The position numbers and the translations under genes were made by a program. A stretch of 64,000 nt of DNA. Source: Flavobacterium algicola. GTDB lineage: Bacteria > Bacteroidota > Bacteroidia > Flavobacteriales > Flavobacteriaceae. The DNA lies in assembly GCF_022399565.1 (NCBI RefSeq), contig NZ_JAJTUT010000005.1, forward strand, positions 62,001 to 126,000, written 5' to 3'. The notes beneath the pieces were generated by a model. That model ran no database searches. It was given only the letters and a program-made list of their open reading frames with translations, and was not told the origin of the DNA. Below, piece after piece: positions 46,172 through 55,196 of the stretch (position 1 is its first letter; every line of letters begins with the position of its first letter).

Positions 46172-46624
46172 TTATATTGTTACAGCTTCTCCACCAGCAG
46201 CTTCAATAGCAGCTTTTGCAGTAGCAGTAAATTTGTGAGCAGTTACTTTTAATTTTGCTTTTAATTCTCCTCTTCCTAAAATCTTAACGATTTCATTCTT
46301 AGTTGCTAAACGGTTAGCTACATACGTTGTCATATCGACAGCATCTGTAATTACTCCATTATCAACTAATAATTGAAGAGTATCCAAATTGACACCCTCG
46401 TAATCTTTACGATTGATGTTTGTGAAACCAAACTTAGGCACACGTCTTTGAAGTGGCATTTGCCCACCTTCAAAACCAATCTTTTTAGAATAACCAGAAC
46501 GAGATTTTGCTCCCTTGTGACCTCTTGCAGAAGTACCACCCTTACCAGAACCTTCTCCTCTACCTAATCTTTTATTTTGATTGTGCGTTGACCCTTCAGC
46601 TGGTTGTAAGTTACTTAAATTCAT
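46172..46624 (-). CDS. rplO: 50S ribosomal protein L15
   Basis: This 150-aa protein has the glycine-rich basic N-terminal extension RLGRGEGSGKGGTSARGHKGAKSRSGY, then GFEGGQMPLQRRVPKFGF and the C-terminal globular domain ending KVTAHKFTATAKAAIEAAGG. It is 11 bases after rpmD. Confidence 0.98.
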   Translation of the reverse strand: MNLSNLQPAEGSTHNQNKRLGRGEGSGKGGTSARGHKGAKSRSGYSKKIGFEGGQMPLQRRVPKFGFTNINRKDYEGVNLDTLQLLVDNGVITDAVDMTTYVANRLATKNEIVKILGRGELKAKLKVTAHKFTATAKAAIEAAGGEAVTI

Positions 46625-46635
46625 AACAGTATTTG

Positions 46636-46818
46636 TTATTTAGTTTCTTCAACAGAAACTAAGTGTTTAACTTTGTTTATCATCCCAAGGATTGCAGGGT
46701 TTGAATCATGTTCTACAACCTGACCCATTTTACGTAGACCTAAAGCTTCTAATCCTCTTTTTTGAGAAAGTGGACAGTTGATTTTACTTCTAACTTGTTT
46801 TACTAATAATTTAGCCAT
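46636..46818 (-). CDS. rpmD: 50S ribosomal protein L30
   Basis: This 60-aa protein has the conserved SKINCPLSQKRGLEALGLRKMGQVVEH-type core and a short C-terminal strand ending KHLVSVEETK. The length is standard for bacterial L30. It lies 12 bases after rpsE. Confidence 0.97.
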   Translation of the reverse strand: MAKLLVKQVRSKINCPLSQKRGLEALGLRKMGQVVEHDSNPAILGMINKVKHLVSVEETK

Positions 46819-46830
46819 AATTTCCTTGAA

Positions 46831-47355
46831 TTAACCTTTAAAAACTTTTTCTAAAGAAATACCTCTTTGTTTTGCAACAGAGTATGCACTTCTCATTTGT
46901 AATAAAGCATCAAAAGTTGCTTTAACTACGTTATGAGGATTTGATGATCCTTGAGATTTAGATAATACATCATGAATCCCTACTGACTCAAGAACTGAAC
47001 GAACAGCTCCACCAGCAATAACTCCTGTACCATGAGAGGCAGGAATTAAGAATACACGTGCACCACCAAATTTACCTTTTTGTTCGTGAGGTACTGATTT
47101 ACCATTTAAAGGAATTTTTACTAAATTTTTCTTAGCATCTTCTACCGCTTTCGCGATTGCTTCAGAAACATCTTTAGACTTTCCTAATCCATGTCCAACA
47201 ACACCATTTTCATCACCTACGACTACAATTGCAGAAAAACCAAATGCTCTACCACCTTTTGTAACTTTAGTAACACGATTTACACTTACCAAACGATCTT
47301 TTAATTCAAGACCACCTGGTTTTACTAATTCTATACTTTTGTACTTACTAGACAT
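46831..47355 (-). CDS. rpsE: 30S ribosomal protein S5
   Basis: This 174-aa protein has an N-terminal dsRNA-binding-like domain with VTKGGRAFGFSAIVVVGDENGVVGHGLGKSKDV and KKNLVKIPL. The C-terminal half reads PASHGTGVIAGGAVRSVLESVGIHDVLSKSQGS. It contributes to decoding accuracy with S4 and S12. It is 6 bases after rplR. Confidence 0.98.
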   Translation of the reverse strand: MSSKYKSIELVKPGGLELKDRLVSVNRVTKVTKGGRAFGFSAIVVVGDENGVVGHGLGKSKDVSEAIAKAVEDAKKNLVKIPLNGKSVPHEQKGKFGGARVFLIPASHGTGVIAGGAVRSVLESVGIHDVLSKSQGSSNPHNVVKATFDALLQMRSAYSVAKQRGISLEKVFKG

Positions 47356-47361
47356 ACTTTA

Positions 47362-47712
47362 TTAGAATTTAAGCCCAGCCGCTCTCGCGCCTTCTGCTAA
47401 TGATTTAATACGACCGTGATACAAATAACCTCCTCTATCGAACGTTACAACTTCTATCCCAGCTTTTAACGCTTTCTCCGCTACTAGTTTTCCAACTGCA
47501 GTAGCAACATCTACGTTCGTACCTTTTTCTATTTCTTTTTCTCTTGATGAAGCAGCTAATAAAGTAACTCCATTTACGTCATCAATAAGTTGCGCGTAAA
47601 TTTCTTTATTACTTCTAAAAACAGATAGTCTTGGATTTGTAGCAGTACCACTAATCGTCTTTCTAATTCTGAATCTAATTCTCTGTCTTCTTTCAGGTTT
47701 TGTTAATGACAT
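47362..47712 (-). CDS. rplR: 50S ribosomal protein L18
   Basis: This 116-aa 5S rRNA-binding protein has RIRFRIRKTISGTATNPRLSVFRSNKEIYAQLID near the N-terminus and VVTFDRGGYLYHGRIKSLAEGARAAGLKF at the C-terminus, both diagnostic. It is 11 bases after rplF. Confidence 0.98.
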   Translation of the reverse strand: MSLTKPERRQRIRFRIRKTISGTATNPRLSVFRSNKEIYAQLIDDVNGVTLLAASSREKEIEKGTNVDVATAVGKLVAEKALKAGIEVVTFDRGGYLYHGRIKSLAEGARAAGLKF

Positions 47713-47723
47713 AATCTTATTTT

Positions 47724-48266
47724 TTAAGCTGATTTACCTGCTTTTCTTCTTAATACTTCACCTACAAATTTAACACCTTTTCCTTTGTACGGCTCAGGCT
47801 TACGGAAAGCTCTAATTTTTGCCGCTACTTGACCTAAAAGTTGTTTATCAAATGATGTTAACTTCACAATTGGGTTTTTACCTTTTTCAGAGATAGTTTC
47901 TAAAGATACTTCAGAAGCTATTTCTAAAACTATATTGTGAGAAAATCCTAGAGCTAAATCTAGTCTTTGTCCTTGATTCGAAGCTCTGTAACCAACTCCT
48001 ACTAATTCTAAAGATTTTGTAAAACCATCAGTTACACCTATAATCATGTTATTGATTAAAGATCTGTATAAACCGTGTTTTGCTCTTTGGTCTTTATGAT
48101 CAGACGATCTTTCAACTTGAACTTGATCGCCTTCAACTTTTACAGTCACGTCCGAAAACTCCTGTGTTAGTTGACCGTTTTTTCCTTTAACTGTAATAAT
48201 ACCGTCTTTAACTTCAACAGTTACTCCGGCAGGGATTGCAATTGGACTTTTACCTATTCTTGACAT
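47724..48266 (-). CDS. rplF: 50S ribosomal protein L6
   Basis: This 180-aa protein has two similar domains. It begins MSRIGKSPIAIPAGVTVEVKDG, has LINNMIIGVTDGFTKSLELVGVGYRA in the middle and ends with the L6 signature PEPYKGKGVKFVGEVLRRKAGKSA. It lies 18 bases after rpsH. Confidence 0.98.
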   Translation of the reverse strand: MSRIGKSPIAIPAGVTVEVKDGIITVKGKNGQLTQEFSDVTVKVEGDQVQVERSSDHKDQRAKHGLYRSLINNMIIGVTDGFTKSLELVGVGYRASNQGQRLDLALGFSHNIVLEIASEVSLETISEKGKNPIVKLTSFDKQLLGQVAAKIRAFRKPEPYKGKGVKFVGEVLRRKAGKSA

Positions 48267-48284
48267 CTTCTTATCGTCTTTTAA

Positions 48285-48683
48285 TTAGTATACGTAACAA
48301 ATTACTTCTCCACCAACGTTAAGTTGTTTTGCTTTCTTTCCTGTCATCAAACCTTTCGATGTAGAAACAATAGCAATTCCTAATCCGTTAAGGATTCTTG
48401 GAATAGATGCTGAACTTGAATATTTACGTAAACCTGGTTTACTAATTCTTTGGATATCTTTGATTACAGGCTCTTTAGTATCTTTATCGTACTTCAAAGC
48501 AATTTTGATTGAACCCTGTACAGAGTTGTCTTCAAATTTGTAACTTAAGATATAACCTTGATCAAATAAGATCTTAGTAATCTCTTTTTTTAGATTAGAT
48601 GCAGGGATCTCAACAACTTTGTGCTTAGCAGCAACAGCGTTTCTAACCCTTGTTAAATAATCTGCAATAGGATCTGTATACAT
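48285..48683 (-). CDS. rpsH: 30S ribosomal protein S8
   Basis: This 132-aa primary 16S binder begins MYTDPIADYLTRVRNAVAAKHKVVEIPAS and ends with the conserved GLGIAIVSTSKGLMTGKKAKQLNVGGEVICYVY. S8 is the translational repressor of the spc operon in E. coli. The 71-base spacer before this gene contains a stem-loop and is much longer than other spacers in the cluster. Confidence 0.98.
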   Translation of the reverse strand: MYTDPIADYLTRVRNAVAAKHKVVEIPASNLKKEITKILFDQGYILSYKFEDNSVQGSIKIALKYDKDTKEPVIKDIQRISKPGLRKYSSSASIPRILNGLGIAIVSTSKGLMTGKKAKQLNVGGEVICYVY

Positions 48684-48703
48684 ATGTATAAATTTGCGGT
48701 CAC

Positions 48704-48730
48704 GGTTTTCTTCAGACTATCTGTCGAACC
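48704..48730 (-). promoter_or_regulatory. Hairpin in the leader of rpsH, candidate ribosomal-protein binding site
   Basis: The minus-strand RNA can fold with outer arms GGTTC (48730-48726) and GAAaACC (48710-48704). A two-by-two internal loop follows, then an inner CAGA/TCTG stem with a TAG triloop. It ends about 20 bases before the rpsH start codon and has no T-run. The internal-loop layout invites comparison with S8 target RNAs, but this is inference. Confidence 0.35.
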
Positions 48731-48754
48731 TTTAACCAATTAAAATTCAATTTT

Positions 48755-49024
48755 TTACCAGCTAGCTTTTTTAACACCTGGTATCAATCCATTATTAGCC
48801 ATTTCACGAAATGTAACACGTGAAATACCGAATTGACGCATATACCCTCTTGGTCTACCCGTTAATTTACATCTATTATGCAAACGAACTGGTGAAGCAT
48901 TTTTCGGTAACTTTTGCAAACCTACGAAATCTCCAGCTTCTAACAAAGCTTTTCTTTTCTCAGCATACTTTGCTACCGTTTTTTCTCTCTTAACCTCGCG
49001 GGCTTTCATTGATTCTTTAGCCAT
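48755..49024 (-). CDS. rpsN: 30S ribosomal protein S14 (zinc-independent form)
   Basis: This 89-aa protein begins MAKESMKAREVKREKTVAKY and ends with RLHNRCKLTGRPRGYMRQFGISRVTFREMANNGLIPGVKKASW. It lacks the paired CxxC motifs of the 61-aa zinc-binding S14, so it is the long zinc-independent type. It lies 3 bases after rplE. Confidence 0.97.
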   Translation of the reverse strand: MAKESMKAREVKREKTVAKYAEKRKALLEAGDFVGLQKLPKNASPVRLHNRCKLTGRPRGYMRQFGISRVTFREMANNGLIPGVKKASW

Positions 49025-49027
49025 ATC

Positions 49028-49579
49028 TTAATTCTTTTTAAAAGGTAAACCTAATTCAGTCAATAATGACTTTGCTTCCTTATCAGTTTTAGCAGTTGTA
49101 ACAAATGTAATATCCATACCAGATATTTTGTTTACTTTATCAATATCAATTTCTGGGAAAATGATTTGCTCTAAAACTCCAAGGTTGTAATTTCCTCTTC
49201 CGTCGAAACCAGTAGCTTTGATACCACTGAAATCTCTAACACGTGGTAAAGATGAAGTAATAAGTCTATCTAAAAACTCATACATTCTTTCTCCACGTAA
49301 AGTAACTTTTGCTCCAATTGGCATTCCTTTTCTTAATTTAAAAGATGCAACATCTTTCTTAGAAATAGTAGAAATAGCTTTTTGTCCAGTTATCTTTGTC
49401 AACTCATCAACTGCATAGTCGATTAGTTTTTTGTCAGAAACTGCTGCTCCAACACCACGGCTTAAAACGATTTTGTCCAATTTAGGAACCTGCATTACGT
49501 TTACATATCCGTACTCTTCTGTAAGAGCAGAGATAACTCTACTCTTATATTCTTCTTTTAGTCTAGGTATATATGCCAT
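49028..49579 (-). CDS. rplE: 50S ribosomal protein L5
   Basis: This 183-aa 5S rRNA- and P-site-contacting protein has VMQVPKLDKIVLSRGVG near the N-terminus and FKLRKGMPIGAKVTLRGERMYEFLDRL in the middle. NYNLGVLEQIIFPEIDIDKV and DITFVTTAKTDKEAKSLL follow near the C-terminus. It is 2 bases after rplX. Confidence 0.98.
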   Translation of the reverse strand: MAYIPRLKEEYKSRVISALTEEYGYVNVMQVPKLDKIVLSRGVGAAVSDKKLIDYAVDELTKITGQKAISTISKKDVASFKLRKGMPIGAKVTLRGERMYEFLDRLITSSLPRVRDFSGIKATGFDGRGNYNLGVLEQIIFPEIDIDKVNKISGMDITFVTTAKTDKEAKSLLTELGLPFKKN

Positions 49580-49581
49580 TA

Positions 49582-49896
49582 CTATAGTACTTGATTAGAT
49601 TTTTTTGAAAATCTTACTTTCTTATCTCCTTCAACTCTAACTCCTGTTCTAGTTGCTTCCTTTGTTTTAGGATCAATTAGAGAGATATTAGATATTTGAA
49701 TAGAAGCTTCTTTTTTTACAATTCCACCTTGAGGGTTTTTAGCACTTGGTTTAGTATGTTTACTAACCATGTTTACACCTTCTACAATAGCTTTGTTTTT
49801 CTCACGGTCGACACGTAATACTTTACCTTCTTCACCTTTATGGTCACCAGCAATTACTCTTACGATGTCACCTGTTTTTATTTTTAGCTTTATCAT
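49582..49896 (-). CDS. rplX: 50S ribosomal protein L24
   Basis: This 104-aa assembly-initiator protein has the KOW motif in KTGDIVRVIAGDHKGEEGKVLRVDREKNKAIVEGVNMV. PQGGIVKKEASIQISNISLIDP follows. It is 11 bases after rplN. Confidence 0.98.
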   Translation of the reverse strand: MIKLKIKTGDIVRVIAGDHKGEEGKVLRVDREKNKAIVEGVNMVSKHTKPSAKNPQGGIVKKEASIQISNISLIDPKTKEATRTGVRVEGDKKVRFSKKSNQVL

Positions 49897-49907
49897 CTTA
49901 AAACGAA

Positions 49908-50276
49908 TTAAAGCACTTCTGGTGCTAATGATACAATTTTCATGAATTGTTTTTCACGAAGTTCTCTTGCTACCGGTCCAAAAACACGAGTTCCTCTCAT
50001 TTCCCCTGCAGCGTTCAAAAGAACACATGCATTATCATCGAAACGGATATAAGAACCATCGGCTCTTCTCACTTCTTTTCTGGTACGTACTACAACTGCA
50101 GTTGAAACAGCTCCTTTTTTAACGTTCCCGTTTGGAGTTGCATCTTTTATAGAAACTACAATCTTATCACCAACAGAAGCATACCTTCTTTTGGTACCTC
50201 CTAAAACACGGATAGTTAAAACTTCTTTAGCTCCTGTGTTATCTGCTACTTTTAGTCTTGATTCTTGTTGTACCAT
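49908..50276 (-). CDS. rplN: 50S ribosomal protein L14
   Basis: This 122-aa protein begins MVQQESRLKVADNTGAKEVLTIRVLGG and contains GDKIVVSIKDATPNGNVKKG, the L14 signature region. It ends RELREKQFMKIVSLAPEVL. The length is standard. It lies 2 bases after rpsQ. Confidence 0.98.
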   Translation of the reverse strand: MVQQESRLKVADNTGAKEVLTIRVLGGTKRRYASVGDKIVVSIKDATPNGNVKKGAVSTAVVVRTRKEVRRADGSYIRFDDNACVLLNAAGEMRGTRVFGPVARELREKQFMKIVSLAPEVL

Positions 50277-50278
50277 AA

Positions 50279-50539
50279 TTATTTAGCTCTTTCTAGGATT
50301 TCAACTAATCTCCAACATTTAGTTTTACTTAAAGGACGCGTTTCGCTAATTCTTACAGTATCTCCAATGTTACAGTTGTTCGTTTCGTCGTGTGCATGAT
50401 ACTTTTTAGTTTTCAATACAAACTTACCGTATAACGGGTGTTTTACTTTAGTAACTTGTGCAACAACAATAGATTTATCCATTTTGTTAGACGTTACAAC
50501 ACCTATTCTTTCTTTTCTTAAATTTCTTTTTTCTTCCAT
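50279..50539 (-). CDS. rpsQ: 30S ribosomal protein S17
   Basis: This 86-aa OB-fold protein has RKERIGVVTSNKMDKSIVVAQ and KKYHAHDETNNCNIGDTVRISETRPLSKTKCWRLVEIL, the S17 signature. It is 17 bases after rpmC. Confidence 0.98.
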   Translation of the reverse strand: MEEKRNLRKERIGVVTSNKMDKSIVVAQVTKVKHPLYGKFVLKTKKYHAHDETNNCNIGDTVRISETRPLSKTKCWRLVEILERAK

Positions 50540-50556
50540 CTTTCAGCAGATTACAA

Positions 50557-50748
50557 TTATTGCAATTCTCTTTTAGTTAACTCAGTGGCTAATCTTGCAA
50601 CTGTTCTTCTTAAACTTCTAATTTGAAGCGGATTCTCAATTGGAGAGATAGCATGAGCCATTTTTAGGTCAGCATATGTTTTCTTAGCCTGGCTAAGGTT
50701 TTCTTGCAACTGTGCTGCAGAAAGATCTTTTATTTCTGATTGTTTCAT
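50557..50748 (-). CDS. rpmC: 50S ribosomal protein L29
   Basis: The 63-aa protein starts at MKQSEIKDLSAAQLQENL (50748). An in-frame Met 13 codons upstream would overlap rplP by 26 bases and is not chosen. Two helices with the conserved NPLQIRSLRRTVARLATEL form the L29 hairpin near the exit tunnel. Confidence 0.97.
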   Translation of the reverse strand: MKQSEIKDLSAAQLQENLSQAKKTYADLKMAHAISPIENPLQIRSLRRTVARLATELTKRELQ

Positions 50749-50761
50749 AATATAATATAGA

Positions 50762-51187
50762 TTATGCTTCGAAATCTCTAGCAACAACGAATTTAGTTTT
50801 TACTGGAAGCTTTTGAGCTGCAAGACGTAACGCCTCTTTAGCAACTGACAAAGGAACTCCTCCAACTTCAAACATAATTCTTCCGGGTTTAACAACGGCA
50901 GCCCAATACTCAACTGCACCTTTACCTTTACCCATACGTACCTCAAGAGGCTTCTTAGTAATTGGTTTGTCTGGAAATATTTTGATCCATAATTGCCCCT
51001 CTCTTTTCATGAAACGAGTTGCAGCGATACGTGCAGCTTCAATTTGACGAGAAGTTAGGAACATACCATCTTCATGTACAGATTTAATACCAAACATTCC
51101 ATTAGAAAGTTCATGCCCTCTTCCAGAGTTCCCTTTCATTTTACCTTTTTGTACCTTACGGTATTTTGTTCTTTTAGGCTGTAACAT
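50762..51187 (-). CDS. rplP: 50S ribosomal protein L16
   Basis: This 141-aa protein begins MLQPKRTKYRKVQKGKMKGN and has EAARIAATRFMKREGQLWIKIFPDKPITKKPLEVRMGKGKGAVEYWAAVVKPGRIMFE, covering both L16 signatures. It sits between the tRNA arms in the 50S subunit. It lies 18 bases after rpsC. Confidence 0.98.
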   Translation of the reverse strand: MLQPKRTKYRKVQKGKMKGNSGRGHELSNGMFGIKSVHEDGMFLTSRQIEAARIAATRFMKREGQLWIKIFPDKPITKKPLEVRMGKGKGAVEYWAAVVKPGRIMFEVGGVPLSVAKEALRLAAQKLPVKTKFVVARDFEA

Positions 51188-51205
51188 TTTTCTTTAATTT
51201 AAAAA

Positions 51206-51955
51206 TTACTTTCTTTTACGAGCGTCTGGTTTTCCACCTTTATTAAAGTTAGATTTTCCACGAGGAGAATCTCCACCTTTTCCGCCAGCTTGTTTTTTGT
51301 CCATTCCAGCAAGTGGAGAAAGATCTCTCTTTCCGTAAACTTCACCTTTCATGATCCACACTTTGATACCCATTCTACCATAAGTAGTATGCGCTTCAGC
51401 TAATGCATAATCAATATCGGCTCTGAAAGTTGATAAAGGAACTCTTCCTTCTTTGAAACCTTCTGAACGAGCCATCTCAGCACCATTCAAACGACCAGAA
51501 ATCAAAACTTTGATACCTTCTGCGTTCATACGCATAGAAGCAGCAATAGCCATTTTGATTGCACGTCTGTAAGAGATACGGCTTTCGATTTGACGACAGA
51601 TGCTTGTAGCAACTAGATACGCGTCAAGCTCAGGTCTTTTGATTTCAAAGATGTTGATTTGAACCTCTTTGTCAGTAATTTTCTTAAGTTCTTCTTTTAA
51701 CTTGTCTACCTCTTGCCCACCTTTACCAATAATGATACCAGGTCTTGCAGTTGTGATAGTAACGGTTACAAGTTTTAAAGTTCTCTCGATGATTACTTTT
51801 GATACACTAGCTTTTGATAAACGAGCATGGATATACTTTCTGATTTTGTGATCCTCAGCGATTTTATCACCGTAATCATTTCCACCATACCAGTTAGAGT
51901 CCCATCCTCTGATGATACCAAGTCTATTTCCAATTGGATTTGTCTTTTGTCCCAT
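51206..51955 (-). CDS. rpsC: 30S ribosomal protein S3
   Basis: This 249-aa protein begins MGQKTNPIGNRLGIIRGWDSNWY. A KH domain carries PGIIIGKGGQEVDKLKEEL near residue 71, and the S3 C-domain includes GAEMARSEGFKEGRVPLSTFRADIDYA. The last 30 residues form a Gly/Lys-rich tail, somewhat longer than the E. coli protein. It lies 5 bases after rplV. Confidence 0.98.
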   Translation of the reverse strand: MGQKTNPIGNRLGIIRGWDSNWYGGNDYGDKIAEDHKIRKYIHARLSKASVSKVIIERTLKLVTVTITTARPGIIIGKGGQEVDKLKEELKKITDKEVQINIFEIKRPELDAYLVATSICRQIESRISYRRAIKMAIAASMRMNAEGIKVLISGRLNGAEMARSEGFKEGRVPLSTFRADIDYALAEAHTTYGRMGIKVWIMKGEVYGKRDLSPLAGMDKKQAGGKGGDSPRGKSNFNKGGKPDARKRK

Positions 51956-51960
51956 CTTTA

Positions 51961-52371
51961 TTAAATTGCTTGTGTGTTATTAATAGATCCTAACACGATT
52001 GTTACGTGGTTTGAACGTTTTCTAATTCTGTGTGCGCGACCTTGTGGAGCTGGACGAAGTCTTTTCAACATCATACCACCATCTACTCTAATCTCCTTAA
52101 CAAATAAACCAGCTTCTTCAATACTAGCATCAGCATTTTTTTGCTCCCAATTGTTGATTGCAGATAAAACTAACTTTTCTAATTTTCTTGAAGCTTCTTT
52201 AGAACTAAATCTTAAGATGTTAAGTGCTCTTTCTACCTTCTGACCTCTTACCAAGTCCGCTACTAAGCGCATTTTTCTAGGTGAAGTAGGGCAGTTATTC
52301 AATTTTGCGAAAGCAATAGACTTATTAGCCTCTTTTCTCGCATCTGCTGTTTCTCTTTTACGAACTCCCAT
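51961..52371 (-). CDS. rplV: 50S ribosomal protein L22
   Basis: This 136-aa protein has the conserved NCPTSPRKMRLVADLVRGQKVERALNIL core. Its C-terminal exit-tunnel hairpin reads EIRVDGGMMLKRLRPAPQGRAHRIRKRSNHVTIVL. It is 6 bases after rpsS. Confidence 0.98.
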   Translation of the reverse strand: MGVRKRETADARKEANKSIAFAKLNNCPTSPRKMRLVADLVRGQKVERALNILRFSSKEASRKLEKLVLSAINNWEQKNADASIEEAGLFVKEIRVDGGMMLKRLRPAPQGRAHRIRKRSNHVTIVLGSINNTQAI

Positions 52372-52377
52372 TGCTTC

Positions 52378-52656
52378 TTATTTTTTACCTTTATTTTTTG
52401 CTCCAGCATGACCTCTAAAAGATCTAGTTGGTGAAAATTCTCCTAATTTGTGACCTACCATGTTTTCAGTTACGTAAACTGGTACAAATTGACGACCGTT
52501 ATGAACTGCGATAGTTTGTCCAACGAAGTCAGGAGTAATCATAGAAGCTCTAGACCAAGTCTTTACTACTCCTTTATTTCCACCTGCGATGTTTTCTTGA
52601 ACTTTCTTGTCTAACTTATAATGAACGAAAGGTCCTTTTTTTAATGAACGTGCCAT
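52378..52656 (-). CDS. rpsS: 30S ribosomal protein S19
   Basis: This 92-aa head protein begins MARSLKKGPFVHYKLDKKV and contains WSRASMITPDFVGQTIAVHNGRQFVPVYVTENMVGHKLGEFSPTRSFRGHAG, the S19 signature. It is 6 bases after rplB. Confidence 0.98.
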   Translation of the reverse strand: MARSLKKGPFVHYKLDKKVQENIAGGNKGVVKTWSRASMITPDFVGQTIAVHNGRQFVPVYVTENMVGHKLGEFSPTRSFRGHAGAKNKGKK

Positions 52657-52662
52657 ATCTTA

Positions 52663-53487
<825 letters not shown>

Positions 53488-53496
53488 TTTTCTATC

Positions 53497-53787
53497 TTAG
53501 ATATTGTTGTAAAAATCAATTGTTTCTCCTTTTTGTACTTGTACAATTGCTTTTTTGATTGCATTTGTCTTTCCACTTATCAAACCACTTTTAGTGTACT
53601 TAGTAGTTCTATCTGGTCTTACATTCATTGTATTAACACTCAAAATAGTTACACCATAAGCAGCTTCAATAGCTTTCTTAATCTCAACTTTATTTGCTTT
53701 TTTGTTAACAACGAATCCAAAACGGTTTAAAACTTCACTTTCTTTGGTTACTTTTTCCGTTACGATAGGTTTAATTATGATACTCAT
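53497..53787 (-). CDS. rplW: 50S ribosomal protein L23
   Basis: This 96-aa protein begins MSIIIKPIVTEKVTKESEVLNRFGFVVNKKANKVEIKKAIEAAYGV, the L23 core. The loop around TTKYTKSGLISGKTNAIKKAIV lines the tunnel exit, where trigger factor and SRP bind. It is 6 bases after rplD. Confidence 0.97.
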   Translation of the reverse strand: MSIIIKPIVTEKVTKESEVLNRFGFVVNKKANKVEIKKAIEAAYGVTILSVNTMNVRPDRTTKYTKSGLISGKTNAIKKAIVQVQKGETIDFYNNI

Positions 53788-53793
53788 ATCCTA

Positions 53794-54423
53794 TTATTTA
53801 CTTAAATTTTCTTCAATTACTTCCAAAGAACTCTCCAAAAGCACTAAATTATTAGCATTCAAAATAGCATAAGTACTTAATTCTAAGCTACTTACTACAC
53901 TTGAACCCTTCAAATTGCGTGAGGACAAATATACATTTTTATTCGTCTCACCCAACACAAATAGTGATTTTTTATTATCTAACTCTAAAGCTTTCAAAAC
54001 GTTAATGAAATTTTTAGTGCTTGGTGCTTCAAATTTAAAGTCCTCAAGAACGATAATATTTGACTCTTTTGCTTTGATTGAGAAAGCAGATTTTCTAGCC
54101 AAACGTTTCAAGTTTTTATTCAATTTGAATGAATAACTTCTTGGTCTTGGTCCAAAAACTCTACCACCACCTTTAAACAATGGATTCTTAATACTTCCCG
54201 CACGAGCAGTACCTGTTCCTTTTTGTTTTTTAATCTTACGTGTACTTCCAGTTACTTCAGCTCTTTCTTTAGCCTTATGAGTTCCTTGTCTTTGATTAGC
54301 AAGATATTGCTTAACATCAAGATACACTGCATGATTGTTTGGTTCAATTGCGAATACTGAATCAGAAAGTTGTACTTTTCTTCCAGTATCTTTTCCGTTG
54401 AAATCTAATACTTTTACTTCCAT
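53794..54423 (-). CDS. rplD: 50S ribosomal protein L4
   Basis: This 209-aa protein has the tunnel-lining loop KAKERAEVTGSTRKIKKQKGTGTARAGSIKNPLFKGGGRVFGPRPRSYSFKLNK at residues 49-105. L4 regulates the S10 operon in E. coli. Its start shares one base with the rplC stop. Confidence 0.98.
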   Translation of the reverse strand: MEVKVLDFNGKDTGRKVQLSDSVFAIEPNNHAVYLDVKQYLANQRQGTHKAKERAEVTGSTRKIKKQKGTGTARAGSIKNPLFKGGGRVFGPRPRSYSFKLNKNLKRLARKSAFSIKAKESNIIVLEDFKFEAPSTKNFINVLKALELDNKKSLFVLGETNKNVYLSSRNLKGSSVVSSLELSTYAILNANNLVLLESSLEVIEENLSK

Positions 54424-55040
54424 TACTTCTCGATGATTACATAAGAGTTATTATGTCCAGGAACACATCCTTTAATAACAAGTAGGTTCTTTTCAGCAAC
54501 TACTTTTAAAACTCTAAGGTTTTGAACTTTTACATTATCGCTTCCCATTCTTCCAGCCATACGCATTCCTTTGAATACTCTAGATGGATAAGAAGACGCT
54601 CCTACAGAACCAGGCGCTCTTAAACGGTTGTGTTGACCGTGAGTTGCTTGACCAACACCACCAAAACCGTGACGTTTTACAACCCCTTGAAAACCTTTAC
54701 CTTTAGACACACCTTGTACATCTACAAATTCTCCTTCAACAAATATAGAAACATCAATAAGATCTCCTAATTTTTGTTCTGTTGCGAAATCCTTGAATTC
54801 AACGACTTTTTTCTTAGCTACAGTTCCCGCTTTTTTAAAGTGACCCAAAGCCGCTTTTGTGGAATGTTTCTCGTTTTTGTCATCGAAACCAAGTTGCAAC
54901 GCTTCATACCCGTCAACACCTTTGGTTCTGACTTGGGTAACAACGCACGGTCCAGCCTCAATTACAGTACAAGGAATATTTTTCCCGTTCTCATCAAAAA
55001 GACTAGTCATGCCGATTTTTCTACCAATTAACCCAGACAT
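54423..55040 (-). CDS. rplC: 50S ribosomal protein L3
   Basis: This 205-aa protein begins MSGLIGRKIGMTSLFDENGKNIPCTVIEAGPCVV. Its central extension FQGVVKRHGFGGVGQATHGQHNRLRAPGSVGASSYPSRVFKGMRMAGRMG approaches the peptidyl transferase centre. It heads the S10-type transcription unit here, because a promoter lies in the 156-base spacer after rpsJ. Confidence 0.98.
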   Translation of the reverse strand: MSGLIGRKIGMTSLFDENGKNIPCTVIEAGPCVVTQVRTKGVDGYEALQLGFDDKNEKHSTKAALGHFKKAGTVAKKKVVEFKDFATEQKLGDLIDVSIFVEGEFVDVQGVSKGKGFQGVVKRHGFGGVGQATHGQHNRLRAPGSVGASSYPSRVFKGMRMAGRMGSDNVKVQNLRVLKVVAEKNLLVIKGCVPGHNNSYVIIEK

Positions 55041-55061
55041 AATTATTAATTATTAATTATT
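55041..55061. repeat. Three tandem copies of a 7-base A/T repeat in the rplC leader
   Basis: AATTATT occurs three times in direct succession immediately before the rplC start codon. It keeps the translation start free of structure and A/T-rich, which is common for highly expressed genes in this phylum. Confidence 0.7.
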
Positions 55062-55114
55062 AAATATAAAAATAGAACACATCATTTAAGTGAACCCTTA
55101 TTTTTAAAGTGGTG

Positions 55115-55146
55115 CAAAAGTATAACTTATTTACACACAATCCAAA
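55115..55146 (-). promoter_or_regulatory. Promoter of the rplC (S10-type) operon
   Basis: On the minus strand TTTG (55146-55143), a 20-base spacer and TACTTTTG (55122-55115) match the Bacteroidota consensus. The spacer between rpsJ and rplC is 156 bases, against 0-20 bases elsewhere in the cluster. Confidence 0.7.
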
Positions 55147-55196
55147 AAAAGTTTTCACTTAAACAAAGTGCCCTTAAATTCCTTTAGTTTTAAAAC

